Positions 23,306 through 33,050 of a DNA stretch of 64,000 nt are shown here, piece after piece (within the stretch, counting starts at the first letter, position 1; each line of letters starts with the position of its first letter). The position numbers were made by a program, and so were the translations under genes. Under the pieces are notes generated by a model that searched no databases, was not told the origin of the DNA, and saw nothing but the letters and a program-made list of their open reading frames with translations. The DNA comes from Paenibacillus harenae (lineage in GTDB: Bacteria > Bacillota > Bacilli > Paenibacillales > Paenibacillaceae), in the NCBI RefSeq assembly GCF_030812415.1, contig NZ_JAUSST010000001.1, positions 310,001 through 374,000 on the forward strand. The letters are read 5' to 3'.

Positions 23306-26201
23306 CATTTCTCCCCTCTGCGATCGCTGCCTTCTGCTCATTCGGTTCAATCGCTTCTCTACTTAGCCACTCTCGCATGCGTTGCACCATCTGATCGGTA
23401 TGCATCGTCTCGATCTTCGGTCCAGGCAAAGAATACAGGAAATGCTTGCCATAGTATGCATCAATCACCCGCGTGTCGTAGATAATAACGATTCCTTTGT
23501 CCTGCGATGTTCGAACAAGTCGTCCGAACCCTTGCTTAAACCTGATGACCGCCTGCGGTATGGACAGCTTCATGAACGGATTCTGCTTCTGCCTTAGCAG
23601 CAGCTCGGACTTCGCCTCCGCGAGCGGATGATTGGGCGGCTGGAATGGCAGGCGGACAATCGCCAGACAGATGAGCGCTTCGCCGGGTATGTCTACCCCT
23701 TCCCAAAAGCTGCTTGTGCCAAGCAGCACCGATTCCGGCTGCTGCCGGAACCGTCTCGTCAGCTTCGTCCGATTGCCGCTATCGATCCCTTGGCCGAGTA
23801 CTTGAATGCCGGATTCCGCCAATCTTTCCTTGAGCGGATCGTACACTTGTTTCAGCATCTTGTAAGAGGTGAACAAGACGAGCATTCTTCCCTTCGTTTC
23901 CCTTGCCGAAGCAGCCAAAGATTCTGTCAGCATGTCCAAATAGGCTTGATCGACATAGGAACCCTTCAATACGGGGAAGTTGCGCGGTATAACGACGAGC
24001 GCCTGCTCCCGATAGTTGAACGGCGATGGCAATTGCACCGTCTTAAGCCGGCCTTGATCCTCGTAACCGACAAGACCTAACTGTTCGGCCGCGTATTGGA
24101 ATGATTTCTGTACGGACAAAGTTGCCGACGTCATGACAATACTCTCTTTGACATCGAAGAAATACTTCTGCAGCTGCTCGCTTACATCTACCGGCGCCGC
24201 ATACAGATGAACCGAACGATAACGATAGGCGCTGCTCGCCTCGATCCAGAATACCGACGCGGCCTGCTCAAGCTTGATGAAGATGCGCAATTCATCCTTG
24301 ACCCGAGTCAAATCCCTCAACGCCCCGTTAAGATCGGTAATAGCCGCTTGGATCGCCGAGTCATCGACACGCTCCTTGATGTCATTAACCATCTTATCAA
24401 GCGTTCGAATGATGCGGTTAAGCTCTGTATGAACATTTCCTTCCGTTGCAACGGCATCGTCCCAGCCGGTTGGCAGTTCGCTGCTCTTCAGGCGGCAAAC
24501 CGCCTGCCCCGCTTCGCCCGAGGCGAGCTCGCTCGAAACCGAGGTGAAGCTATAGAACATTTCGAACAGCTTATCCCAGTATTCCTTAATATCATTAAAT
24601 ATCGGAATGACCGTATCGATCGTTTCAAGCCATGCCGATTGATGCGCATCGTCTTCATATTGAAGCTTCAGCCTTAGCGCAGGAATTAATCCTGACCGAG
24701 TATCTTTGTATAAGCGCTGAACGACTTGGTTGAACGAGAAGTAGCTGACCTGCATGCCAAGATGCTTGCCGGCGACTTCTTCGACATGATGCGCTTCATC
24801 TATAATAAGATGGCTGTAAGTCGGAAGCAACCGATGATCGGCTTGAATGTCGGTGAATAGCATGGAATGATTGGTTACGCAAACATCGGCGATATTCGAC
24901 TCCTGCTTGGCCCGATGATAATAACAGCGTTTGAACCAAGGACATGCCCGGTTCAGGCATGAATCGGCATCGCTGGCCACCGTTGACCAGAAGTCAGCGC
25001 CTTTGTTGCCGAAATTCAATTCCTCTTGATCTCCGTTTTCCGTCTCGCCCAGCCAAACGACCATCTGAGCTGCCGTAATGACATCGTCAATCGGAGATAC
25101 AAGATCCTTCGTATTCACTTTGCCTTCGAATTTGCGCAAGCATAAGTAATTGCCTCTTCCTTTAAAGATCGAAGCCTTGAACGGAAACGGCAGCACATCC
25201 TCGAGCAGCGGAATATCCCGTTGCCTCAATTGCTCCTGCAGATTTATCGTATGAGTGCTGACGACGATTTTCTTATTATTTCGAATGCCGTAATATAAGG
25301 CCGGAATCAAATAACCGAGCGACTTGCCCGTTCCTGTTCCCGCTTCGATAAGCAAATGCTGGTCGTTGTTTAATGCGTCGTATACTTCATTGAACATTGC
25401 CGTCTGGGCTTCACGTTCTTCGTAGTTTTCGAAGCGTCCTTCGAACCGTTGTTTCACTTCAGCCAAATATTGCTCGAACGTCATTTCGCTAAGCGGATCA
25501 CTGTCGCTATCGGCTCGCGGAGGCTGTTCATCCGTCCATTCTTTGACTTTCAACGCGAATTGATTGAAGTAATCGTAATCCGCCGGCTCGAACACATTGC
25601 GCACTTCCATAAGCTGCAAAGTCTCGGACAAAAACCAACTTAAATCGCTTCCATCGTTAATGAGCGCAGATAGCCGCTGCAACGTAAGCAGCGGCAATTG
25701 GCGAAGCTTCTGTACGATTTCGATAAATAAGGTCGCTGTAGCAAGCGCATCGCTATCCGCGCGATGATGGTTATCGTGCGCGATGCCGAACATCTCGGTA
25801 ACCGCGCCAAGCTGGTAAGTCGTAATGGATGGATATAATATTCGAAGTAATTCGATTGTATCAAGCCTGCGCCCGGCGAAACCATGATAGCCGCAACGAT
25901 CAAGCGCTTGATTCAAAAAGCCTGCATCGAAGCCAACATTGTGAGCAACGAGAACGGCATCATCAAGCAATGGTATTAGCTGCACGAGTACCTCCTGCAG
26001 CTCCGGCGCATTTTCAACGACGGCATCGTCAATGCCGGTCAATTGCGTAATGAAGTCCGGTATCGGTACAGTAGGCCGTACGAAAGTGCTGAATGTTTGT
26101 AATACCTCAAGCTCTTCCGAAACAATGACCAGCCCGACTTGCAAAATATCGTCAGACTGGCTATGTCCGGTCGTCTCCAAATCCAGTACTGCAAATTTCA
26201 T
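23238..26201 (-). CDS. dinG: DinG-family exonuclease/helicase
   Basis: 987 residues from the ATG at 26201 (GGGGAA before it). Residues 1-165 are a DnaQ-like DEDD exonuclease ('FAVLDLETTGHS', 'LVAHNVGFDAGFL', 'HHRADSDALAT'). From about 245 there is an XPD/DinG superfamily 2 helicase with Walker A 'EAGTGTGKSLGYL', DEAH box 'IIDEAHHVEEVAG', and motif VI near 'RFKQGFGRLVR'. Four cysteines ('CLNRACPWFKRC') lie where Fe-S-bearing relatives have their cluster. B. subtilis DinG is reported as a 3'-5' exonuclease. The 3' end overlaps rex. Confidence 0.93.
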   Translation of the reverse strand: MKFAVLDLETTGHSQSDDILQVGLVIVSEELEVLQTFSTFVRPTVPIPDFITQLTGIDDAVVENAPELQEVLVQLIPLLDDAVLVAHNVGFDAGFLNQALDRCGYHGFAGRRLDTIELLRILYPSITTYQLGAVTEMFGIAHDNHHRADSDALATATLFIEIVQKLRQLPLLTLQRLSALINDGSDLSWFLSETLQLMEVRNVFEPADYDYFNQFALKVKEWTDEQPPRADSDSDPLSEMTFEQYLAEVKQRFEGRFENYEEREAQTAMFNEVYDALNNDQHLLIEAGTGTGKSLGYLIPALYYGIRNNKKIVVSTHTINLQEQLRQRDIPLLEDVLPFPFKASIFKGRGNYLCLRKFEGKVNTKDLVSPIDDVITAAQMVVWLGETENGDQEELNFGNKGADFWSTVASDADSCLNRACPWFKRCYYHRAKQESNIADVCVTNHSMLFTDIQADHRLLPTYSHLIIDEAHHVEEVAGKHLGMQVSYFSFNQVVQRLYKDTRSGLIPALRLKLQYEDDAHQSAWLETIDTVIPIFNDIKEYWDKLFEMFYSFTSVSSELASGEAGQAVCRLKSSELPTGWDDAVATEGNVHTELNRIIRTLDKMVNDIKERVDDSAIQAAITDLNGALRDLTRVKDELRIFIKLEQAASVFWIEASSAYRYRSVHLYAAPVDVSEQLQKYFFDVKESIVMTSATLSVQKSFQYAAEQLGLVGYEDQGRLKTVQLPSPFNYREQALVVIPRNFPVLKGSYVDQAYLDMLTESLAASARETKGRMLVLFTSYKMLKQVYDPLKERLAESGIQVLGQGIDSGNRTKLTRRFRQQPESVLLGTSSFWEGVDIPGEALICLAIVRLPFQPPNHPLAEAKSELLLRQKQNPFMKLSIPQAVIRFKQGFGRLVRTSQDKGIVIIYDTRVIDAYYGKHFLYSLPGPKIETMHTDQMVQRMREWLSREAIEPNEQKAAIAEGRNDEANENIRSCRQTAAHLSSSVE

Positions 26202-26217
26202 TCGTTCCCCGATCCTC

Positions 26218-26958
26218 TCACAAACAGCACAGCTCCGTGCTTCCAAAATATAACGATAATTGCAAAGGCGTTTGCTGACATGATTTCAAGTTGTTCAGCG
26301 GGTCGGTAAAGCTGGGATAAACGTGATGTGCCTTCATAAACAGCTTCTCCGCATGGGCAAGGTTCATATGAACCGCTTGAATGCACCCAAGCGCATTATA
26401 GCCTAAAGCAAGCCATTTAGGGAAGTCCGTCAGAGCAATCAATAGTTGAAAATGCCGCTGAGCTTCACTCCAGTTCTGCATATGCATGTGGGTCATCGCC
26501 AGAAACAGTCTAGCCAGATTGCATTCCGGCGACTGCCCGATTGCGATTTGGAACTGTGCGGCAGCTTCCGGGAACATAAATAATTTATAATAGCCTTGTC
26601 CCTTGGAAATAATGACCGCCGCTTCGTCGGGAATCTCAAGATCCGCCTTGTTGCATACCGATGTGGCTGAGATCTCCTGTTTGGCCTTCAATGGTTCGTT
26701 TGCAGCGGGCGGCATTGAATGCGACTCCGACGCACCAGTGCCGATTATGGGCTTGCTTATAAGCTCGCCATGATTGTCCTTGAAATCCGACAGCTTCTCC
26801 TCGAATTCCAGCCATTGCTCGATGAACGAATCGCTCACCTTCTTAAGCTCGTTCATTTGCTGTTCGTACTGCCGTTTTTGGGACTCGCTAGCGTCGGGGT
26901 ATTGCTCGATCAGTTGGTCAAGCAGCTCATTCATTTCAGTGAACATATGTTGGAACAT
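26218..26958 (-). CDS. Tetratricopeptide-repeat protein of unknown function
   Basis: About 246 residues. The first 80 are highly charged and probably coiled coil ('QLIEQYPDASESQKRQYEQQM'-like, shown in part); the second half has two to three TPR-like helix pairs ending near 'HHVYPSFTDPLNNL'. The start is uncertain: ATG 26958 has weak GGCGGGA upstream, while ATG 27003 has none. It lies 16 bp before dinG on the same strand, in the place of B. subtilis ypmA. Probably a protein-interaction role. Confidence 0.65.
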   Translation of the reverse strand: MFQHMFTEMNELLDQLIEQYPDASESQKRQYEQQMNELKKVSDSFIEQWLEFEEKLSDFKDNHGELISKPIIGTGASESHSMPPAANEPLKAKQEISATSVCNKADLEIPDEAAVIISKGQGYYKLFMFPEAAAQFQIAIGQSPECNLARLFLAMTHMHMQNWSEAQRHFQLLIALTDFPKWLALGYNALGCIQAVHMNLAHAEKLFMKAHHVYPSFTDPLNNLKSCQQTPLQLSLYFGSTELCCL

Positions 26959-27083
26959 ACCGCATCCCGCCTTCGCCAAAGAATTAAGGAGTGTTATGCT
27001 CATTTTTTGTTTTTACGGCGCTTTTCATTCAACATCCCAACCGTTACATAAGTAAGGAACAATCGCGCGCCTCACTGCAAATG

Positions 27084-27467
27084 TTACAAAATCGTAGAAT
27101 GAAGCTCTTCCGTCAGCATCTTTAGGGGACGATTGTCGCTGTCCAGGATCGTTACGATCGGTTTATGCGCCTTCGCCTCTTCATTCGTCATCGTCGCATA
27201 TGAAATAATAATGACCTGATCTCCAGGCTGAACCTGCCTAGCTGCCGCGCCATTCAAGCAAATAACGCCTGATCCGCGCTCGCCTACGATGACGTAGGTC
27301 TCGAAACGCGCACCGTTATTGTTGTTAACGATCTGCACCTTCTCATTTTCCCATATATCGGCCGCATCCATCAAATCCTCGTCAATGGTAATGCTACCTA
27401 CATAATTCAGGTTCGCTTCCGTAACCGTGGCCCGGTGCAGCTTCGATTTCATCATCGTTCTGAACAT
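27084..27467 (-). CDS. panD: Aspartate 1-decarboxylase proenzyme
   Basis: Makes beta-alanine from aspartate for pantothenate. 127 residues, the family's usual length. The self-cleavage site Gly24-Ser25 ('YVGS') yields the pyruvoyl cofactor. GGAGGT precedes the ATG at 27467 by 8 nt. The 5' end lies inside the 3' end of panC (74-bp overlap in a different frame), so the two are tightly coupled. Confidence 0.97.
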   Translation of the reverse strand: MFRTMMKSKLHRATVTEANLNYVGSITIDEDLMDAADIWENEKVQIVNNNNGARFETYVIVGERGSGVICLNGAAARQVQPGDQVIIISYATMTNEEAKAHKPIVTILDSDNRPLKMLTEELHSTIL

Positions 27468-28344
27468 AATCCTGTACCTCCGTTCTTTCCAATAAACAGT
27501 TGTCAATTAACCGGGTTGCTCCGAACTTAACGGCAAGGGCAAGCAGCAGAGGCTGCGAATCATCGGTTAACGGTTTAGTTTGCGACAGTGCATCCAGATT
27601 TGGATAATGAAGCAGCTCCACGTAGTCGATCACCGCGTCGCTTGCTTTGCTTATATGAAGCTTTACCTTTGCCTGCAGCCTTTCCGCGTTCATGCCAGGC
27701 TCCTGATACCAATCCGATGCATGCTTAAGGGCTTGTGACAGCACCACTGCTTGGCTGCGCTGCTCTGCGCTCAGGTAGACGTTGCGGGAGCTTAAGGCGA
27801 GTCCATCGGGTTCGCGTACAATCGGACAAGGTACAATCTCCACGGGTATATCCAGATCGCTTACCATCTGCTGAATAACGGCTACTTGCTGTGCATCCTT
27901 CATACCGAAGTAAGCACGATCCGGCGCGACAAGATGGAACAGCTTGCTAACGACAAGACCTACGCCGTCGAAGTGTCCAGGACGCGAAGCCCCGCATAGC
28001 CGATCCGTTATTTGGGCAACCATTAAGCTTGTAAGCGGCTTAGTCGGATACATCTCGGCCACCGATGGCAGGAATACGGCATCCACGCCATTCGATTCAG
28101 CAAGCGCCAGATCTCTTGCCTCATCCTTCGGGTAACGATCCAAATCTTCATTCGGACCGAACTGAAGCGGATTAACGAATATGCTTAGCACCGTTATTTC
28201 GTTTTGCTCTTTCGACTTCCGCATAAGACTTGCATGTCCTTCATGCAGATAACCCATTGTAGGCACAAAACCGATGCTCGCCCCAACCTTGCGATATGCA
28301 GCCATTTGCCGCTTCAGGTCTTCCTTCGTTCGGCATATAATCAT
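27394..28344 (-). CDS. panC: Pantothenate synthetase with C-terminal extension
   Basis: ATP-dependent condensation of pantoate with beta-alanine. 316 residues versus about 285 in B. subtilis. Nucleotidyl-transferase motifs: '[16 protein letters not shown]', '[16 protein letters not shown]', '[13 protein letters not shown]' and '[10 protein letters not shown]'. The core ends near '[10 protein letters not shown]'; about 28 further residues, acidic then Gly/Glu-rich, overlap the start of panD. The start ATG overlaps the panB stop by 4 bp. Confidence 0.96.
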   Translation of the reverse strand: MIICRTKEDLKRQMAAYRKVGASIGFVPTMGYLHEGHASLMRKSKEQNEITVLSIFVNPLQFGPNEDLDRYPKDEARDLALAESNGVDAVFLPSVAEMYPTKPLTSLMVAQITDRLCGASRPGHFDGVGLVVSKLFHLVAPDRAYFGMKDAQQVAVIQQMVSDLDIPVEIVPCPIVREPDGLALSSRNVYLSAEQRSQAVVLSQALKHASDWYQEPGMNAERLQAKVKLHISKASDAVIDYVELLHYPNLDALSQTKPLTDDSQPLLLALAVKFGATRLIDNCLLERTEVQDYVQNDDEIEAAPGHGYGSEPELCR

Positions 28345-29261
28345 AAGGTCTTCACCTCCGGAGCCGCCTTCTCATTCGCTTCATTCAATGGCTTCTCCTC
28401 TGTCGCTGCTGGCGAGCCGATACCTCCGTACAATGGCTGAACAGCTGACGTATGGCCTAGGAAAGCATGTTCCTCTGCAGGAAAAGCAGCACCCTTGACG
28501 TCCTGTACATAGGACTCAATCGCTTCTCTGATCGTCGTACCGATATCGGCATAGGTCTTGACGAATTTCTTCGGTGTGTATGGCGATGCGTACTGCAGTA
28601 AATCATGGTAGACAAGCACTTGTCCGTCGCAGCCGCGTCCTGCACCGATGCCGATCGTCGGGATTGCGAGCGCCTCGCTGATAGCCGCGGCGAGCGGCTC
28701 GGTAACGAGTTCCATCACGATGCTGAATGCGCCGGCTTGCTCAAGCGCCTTGGCGTCATTCATAAGACGTTCGGCTTCCCGGTCGAGCTTGCCCTGCACC
28801 TTGTAACCGCCAAGCTGATGCACGGATTGCGGCGTAAGTCCGATATGGCCCATCACCGGAATGCCCGCCTTCACCAAGGCTTCCACGTCTGCCGCAATTT
28901 CGTTGCCGCCTTCCAGCTTGAGCGCATGCGCTCCGCCTTCTTGCATAATGCGCGCCGCGTTGCGAAGCGTCGTCTCGCGCGAGGCGCCGTACGTCATGAA
29001 CGGCATATCGGCAACGATAAACGTCTGACCCGCTCCGCGGGCTACCGCTTTTGTATGATAAACGATGTCGTCGATCGTTACCGGTATCGTCGTCTCGTAG
29101 CCGAGTACGACATTGCCGAGCGAATCGCCGACTAGGATTACGTCGATGCCTGCTTCCTCGGCGAGCTTAGCCGATGGATAATCGTAAGCGGTGAGCACGG
29201 AAATCGCATTGCGTTCCTGCTTCATTTTTTTCATTGATGTGATCGTCAGTCGTTTCCTCAT
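28341..29261 (-). CDS. panB: 3-methyl-2-oxobutanoate hydroxymethyltransferase
   Basis: First committed step of pantothenate synthesis: transfers a C1 unit from methylene-THF to 2-oxoisovalerate. 306 residues from ATG 29261, chosen because AGGAGG is 9 nt upstream; ATG 29270 abuts it. TIM-barrel motifs: 'VLTAYDYPSAKLAEEAG', 'ILVGDSLGNV', 'GHIGLTPQSVH', 'IPTIGIGAG'. The core ends at 'FPAEEHAF', after which about 35 Glu/Ala-rich residues form an unusual tail. A long leader or ncRNA precedes it. Confidence 0.96.
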   Translation of the reverse strand: MRKRLTITSMKKMKQERNAISVLTAYDYPSAKLAEEAGIDVILVGDSLGNVVLGYETTIPVTIDDIVYHTKAVARGAGQTFIVADMPFMTYGASRETTLRNAARIMQEGGAHALKLEGGNEIAADVEALVKAGIPVMGHIGLTPQSVHQLGGYKVQGKLDREAERLMNDAKALEQAGAFSIVMELVTEPLAAAISEALAIPTIGIGAGRGCDGQVLVYHDLLQYASPYTPKKFVKTYADIGTTIREAIESYVQDVKGAAFPAEEHAFLGHTSAVQPLYGGIGSPAATEEKPLNEANEKAAPEVKTL

Positions 29262-29321
29262 CAGCCTCATCCTCCTCGAATGGCATAAGAACAGAACAAG
29301 CCTATTCTTATAGTGTAAACA

Positions 29322-29503
29322 CAAAAAAACCTTTTAGCCGCTGCTAAAAAGGTCCCCAAACTGAAAAGGAAACGATTTCTTGTTGTGCTTCCTTCTGTCT
29401 CGGTCCTAGCGGCTCAGAGCAGAGTGCGCATTTCCAACCATTTGCTTTTGTAGCTTATCGTCGAACGATTCTCAGTGCAGTTTCCAATGAATACCGCCTG
29501 ATA
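29322..29503 (-). ncRNA. Uncharacterised structured leader or small RNA upstream of panB
   Basis: About 180 nt from a predicted start near 29502 to a strong intrinsic terminator (ACCTTTTTAGC/GCTAAAAGGT then seven T, 29322-29353), ending 60 bp before panB. GGAAAC (29480-29485) can pair with GTTTCC (29368-29373), closing most of the region. ATCGT/ACGAT forms a hairpin near its 5' end. AGCCGCT inside can pair with AGCGGCT in the terminator, so an alternative antiterminating fold is possible. It could be a pantothenate-operon attenuator or a separate RNA. No T-box motif and no known riboswitch core was recognised. Confidence 0.5.
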
Positions 29504-29508
29504 CCGCT

Positions 29509-29537
29509 ATTTTAACAGACTTCTCTCCATTCGTAAA
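29509..29537 (-). promoter_or_regulatory. Promoter candidate for the panB leader RNA
   Basis: TTTACG, 17-bp spacer, TAAAAT on the minus strand, in the gap between birA and the leader. It gives panBCD, or a separate RNA, its own start independent of birA. Confidence 0.5.
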
Positions 29538-29551
29538 CGGATGCATGCAGC

Positions 29552-30526
29552 TTATGTCGGTTCGCCCATTTCAGCCGAGAAAACAGGAATAACGCTGCCG
29601 TCATCGAGCTGAATCTTGATTGCGCCAGTACTGTCAAGTCCAACCGGTATGCCAGTTATCGTCCCTTGAGGCGTCACCAGATTCGCCGGCTTGCCAAGCG
29701 AGATCGAAAGAGCTTCCCATAACGTAATGATCGGGCCAAACCCCTGCTCCTGATAAAGATCGTACAATTGCTCCCATTCTTGCATGAACTGGACGATAAC
29801 GTCGGAACGGGACAACGGTTTCCCGGAAGCGATTCGAAGCGAGGTAGCCTTCTCCCGCAGACCGTCCTCATAGTCAGATTGTTCCAGGTTGACACTGATG
29901 CCAACGCCGGCAATAACATAACGAAGCCGCTCGTCCTCTGCAGCCGATTCCAGTAAAATACCGCTGATTTTCTTCCCTTCGATCAATAGATCATTCGGCC
30001 ATTTGATGCCAATCGACAGCCCAGTCAGACGCGTTAAGCTTCTGCAAAGCGCAACGGCGGTCAGCAACGTCAACTGAGGGGCGAAATGAATCGGCACGGA
30101 CGGGCGAAGCACCATGCTCATCCAAACGCCCTTGCCCTTCGGCGACACCCAGCCTCTCCCCATGCGTCCCCGGCCATTCGACTGCTGCTCCGCAATAATA
30201 AGCGTTCCTTCGGGAGCTCCGTTCTCCGCCGCGTCTCTTGCGACGATCTGAGTCGACTGAACGGTGTCATGTACATGAATGTGCTTTCCAAATCGACTTG
30301 TCTCCATACGGCTCTCCAGCCATGCACCTTCCAGCTTATCCGGTATGTTAAGCAGCCTGTAGCCTAATCGGCGAGAAGCCTCAAAGCTATACCCTTCGGC
30401 TTCCAGCTTCTGAATCTGCTTCCATATCGCCGTTCGGCTGACTTGCAGCTCTTGGCTCATTTTCTCGCCGGATACATACTGTCCGGGCTCTCGCAAAAAC
30501 ATTTGCAACAACTTGTCATTACTCAT
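29552..30526 (-). CDS. birA: Biotin-[acetyl-CoA-carboxylase] ligase / biotin repressor
   Basis: 324 residues. The N-terminal winged helix (about 1-65; 'YVSGEKMSQELQVSRTAIWKQIQKL') marks a bifunctional BirA that also represses biotin genes. The ligase domain has 'GRGRMGRGWVSPKGKGVWMS' and 'IKWPNDLLIEGKKISGIL' (biotin and ATP sites), and a C-terminal SH3-like domain follows. It overlaps cca by 8 bp, the same arrangement as in B. subtilis. Confidence 0.95.
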   Translation of the reverse strand: MSNDKLLQMFLREPGQYVSGEKMSQELQVSRTAIWKQIQKLEAEGYSFEASRRLGYRLLNIPDKLEGAWLESRMETSRFGKHIHVHDTVQSTQIVARDAAENGAPEGTLIIAEQQSNGRGRMGRGWVSPKGKGVWMSMVLRPSVPIHFAPQLTLLTAVALCRSLTRLTGLSIGIKWPNDLLIEGKKISGILLESAAEDERLRYVIAGVGISVNLEQSDYEDGLREKATSLRIASGKPLSRSDVIVQFMQEWEQLYDLYQEQGFGPIITLWEALSISLGKPANLVTPQGTITGIPVGLDSTGAIKIQLDDGSVIPVFSAEMGEPT

Positions 30527-31775
30527 CGCTTTTGTCCTCTTTATCCCAAAGTTCGGCTTGCATTAGCAGCTTCTCCCGTTCGTTAACAAGCTTGCCGCCC
30601 GCAACGCTGACGAGCAGCCGATGAAGACATCGGCTCACCCATGGTCCCGCGGGCTTCCGAAGCCGCTGTGCCAGCACGCGTCCGTTCATATCCAATTGCT
30701 TAAGCGTAAGTATAGGAAATTCATTCAACTGAGCCTTAAGTATCTTGAGATCGATCGGGGTGACTGCAGAAGCATGTATGGCAGACTCGACAAGAAGCCA
30801 ATCCTCCGCCAGCTGTTTGCCGTCTCGGATGACTGTCTCCGCCCACCAATCAGCCCCCTCATTGTTAGCCGCTGCGAGCGCTTCCTCATGCATGCGCATA
30901 ATGCCTATGATTCTCAGTCTTCGGTTATTCGATAGCTTAAGCAATCGAAGTGACTCATCCGCGATTGCCGAAGGAATCGCACTATCCAGCAACGCCGCCG
31001 CCCACCGGCAATCCAAATCGGCAAGTTGTTCTACAAGCCCATAACGAGTAGAATCTACGCGCATATATTCGGTTAAGGGCAATGGTTCTTTCATCTTATG
31101 GAGCAAGCCGCTCGCATGGAGCCATACGAGCGCTCTGCGGGGATCGCTGCCGGCGAGAATCTTATCCAGCTCGGCTTGCACGCGTTCCATAGCGATATGC
31201 CGCATAAGTTCGCGATGTTTTCTGAGCGCCTTCCAGGTCGAGACGGCCGGCTGATAGCCATAGACGGCTATGAACCGAACAGCCCTCATCATCCGTAGCG
31301 CATCCTCTTGAAAGCGCGCATCGGCATCGCCCACGCATCTGATACATCGCCTTTCGATATCGCCAGCTCCGTTAAATGGATCGAATACGCTCCCATCGTT
31401 TCTAAGCGCCATCGCATTGATTGTGAAGTCGCGCCGCAGCAAATCGCCCTCAAGACTCGTTATGTAAGCAACGCCGGAAGGCTTGCGATAATCCTCGTAA
31501 GCGGACTCCTGCCGATAGGTCGTCACTTCATACGTTTCACCCTCATGTACGATCGTAATCGTGCCATGCCGAAGGCCAGTCGGGATGCATTTCGGGAATA
31601 GCGCCATCACCTGCTCAGGCCGCGCAGAGGTCGCAATGTCGACGTCCTTGACCGGGCGGCCGATCACCGTGTCTCTTACCGCGCCGCCGACGAATACCGC
31701 CTCATAGCCGCTTTCCTCCAGCCTGGAGACGATAGGTACGGCGGCTTCGAGCGGCTTCGGCAATGAAAGCTTCAT
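30519..31775 (-). CDS. cca: CCA tRNA nucleotidyltransferase (class II)
   Basis: Adds or repairs the CCA tail of tRNAs. 418 residues. Class II head motifs: 'VFVGGAVRDTVIGRP', 'DVDIATSARPEQV', 'RRDFTINAMAL', and the neck motif 'FQEDALRMMRAVRF', followed by a helical body and tail. Length is normal for Bacillales. It is encoded between bshA and birA as in B. subtilis. Confidence 0.95.
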   Translation of the reverse strand: MKLSLPKPLEAAVPIVSRLEESGYEAVFVGGAVRDTVIGRPVKDVDIATSARPEQVMALFPKCIPTGLRHGTITIVHEGETYEVTTYRQESAYEDYRKPSGVAYITSLEGDLLRRDFTINAMALRNDGSVFDPFNGAGDIERRCIRCVGDADARFQEDALRMMRAVRFIAVYGYQPAVSTWKALRKHRELMRHIAMERVQAELDKILAGSDPRRALVWLHASGLLHKMKEPLPLTEYMRVDSTRYGLVEQLADLDCRWAAALLDSAIPSAIADESLRLLKLSNNRRLRIIGIMRMHEEALAAANNEGADWWAETVIRDGKQLAEDWLLVESAIHASAVTPIDLKILKAQLNEFPILTLKQLDMNGRVLAQRLRKPAGPWVSRCLHRLLVSVAGGKLVNEREKLLMQAELWDKEDKSDE

Positions 31776-31813
31776 ACGTCCCAGCCTCCGATACTATTCT
31801 AACTGCTTTACGT

Positions 31814-32977
31814 TCATTCTCCGCATACGATCATCGGCATTTCTGCTTCAATGCCCAGTACGCGATAATAAATTTGCTCGTATTGAGCGGTAATTACATC
31901 GTTGCAGAACTCATGCGTTGCACGGAAAATACATGCCTTCCTGAACTGCTCATGCAGCTTCTCGTCCTTCAGCAGCCGCAAAGCGTTTTCCGCCATGCCG
32001 TCCACGTCGCCGATCGGGCTTAAGAATCCCGTCTCCCCATGCGTAATCAGCTCCGGAATGCCGCCTGCGTTCGAGCCAACCGTCGGCACGCCGCAAGCCA
32101 TCGCTTCAAGCGCCACTAAACCGAAGCTCTCCTTCTCGGATGGCAGCAGCAGCACATCGGCGAGCGAGATAACCTGCGCGACATCCTCCTGTTTGCCAAG
32201 GAAGACGACACGATCCTCAAGCCCCATATTTTTGATTTTGCATTGGATTTTTGACAATTCGGGTCCTTCGCCTACAAGCATCAACTTGGCTGGGATCTGT
32301 TCCGACACCTTGGCGAATATATCGATCACGTCGCCAACCCGCTTAACCGGTCGGAAATTGGAAATATGCATCAGCACTTTCTCGTGCGGCTCGACAAAAT
32401 CGGCGCGCAGCGCGACCGAATCGCGCGGATAGTATATCCGCTTATCAACGAAGTTGTACGTCAAATCGATCGGCGTCATAATATCGAGCAAATGTCTCGT
32501 CTCATTAATCAAGTCATTCGATACAGCCGTAACCGCATCGCTTTGGTGTATCGCCAGCCGGATCAAGTCTTTGAGCGACTCGTCCTGCGCAAGCACCGTT
32601 ATATCGGTTCCATGAAGCGTCGTAACGGTCTTCAGGCCGTCGCCGATCATTTGTTTCGCCAAGTACGCGCATACCGCATGCGGCACCGCATAATGAACGT
32701 GCAGCAAGTCGAGCTGCTGCATCTTGGCCACTTGAGCCATCTTGCTTGCAAGCGACAAGTCATACGGCGGGAAACGGAATACATAATAATCGTTAACTTC
32801 TACCTCGTGGAAAAAGATGTTTTTGTGAAAATGTCCCAGTCGGAACGGTATGCTGTGCGTGATGAAATGAATCTCATGGCCGCGCTCGGCAAGCAGCTTG
32901 CCGAGCTCCGTTGCAACGACGCCTGACCCGCCTAGCGTCGGGTAGCAGGTAATGCCGATCTTCAGTTTTCTCGCCAC
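31814..32977 (-). CDS. bshA: N-acetyl-alpha-D-glucosaminyl L-malate synthase (bacillithiol)
   Basis: First step of bacillithiol synthesis, a GT4 glycosyltransferase joining UDP-GlcNAc and L-malate. 387 residues. 'GITCYPTLGGSGVVATELG' at the N-terminus, 'VTTLHGTDITVL', 'NFRPVKRVGDVI', and the sugar-nucleotide EX7E region 'SEKESFGLVALEAMACGVP'. The next enzyme, bshB1, is 73 bp upstream. Confidence 0.95.
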   Translation of the reverse strand: MARKLKIGITCYPTLGGSGVVATELGKLLAERGHEIHFITHSIPFRLGHFHKNIFFHEVEVNDYYVFRFPPYDLSLASKMAQVAKMQQLDLLHVHYAVPHAVCAYLAKQMIGDGLKTVTTLHGTDITVLAQDESLKDLIRLAIHQSDAVTAVSNDLINETRHLLDIMTPIDLTYNFVDKRIYYPRDSVALRADFVEPHEKVLMHISNFRPVKRVGDVIDIFAKVSEQIPAKLMLVGEGPELSKIQCKIKNMGLEDRVVFLGKQEDVAQVISLADVLLLPSEKESFGLVALEAMACGVPTVGSNAGGIPELITHGETGFLSPIGDVDGMAENALRLLKDEKLHEQFRKACIFRATHEFCNDVITAQYEQIYYRVLGIEAEMPMIVCGE

Positions 32978-33050
32978 TTTTGTCGCACCTCCTGTGCAAG
33001 TGTCTATCCGTTATTGTATTCTACAAGAGCTGTACGATTTGTCTATGACT

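Noticed and set aside
29368..29440. Resemblance of CAGAAGGAAGCAC in the panB leader to the SRP RNA domain IV
   Set aside because: The surrounding GUCAGG/CCGGAAGG pattern and symmetric loop are missing, so it is not a convincing SRP RNA.
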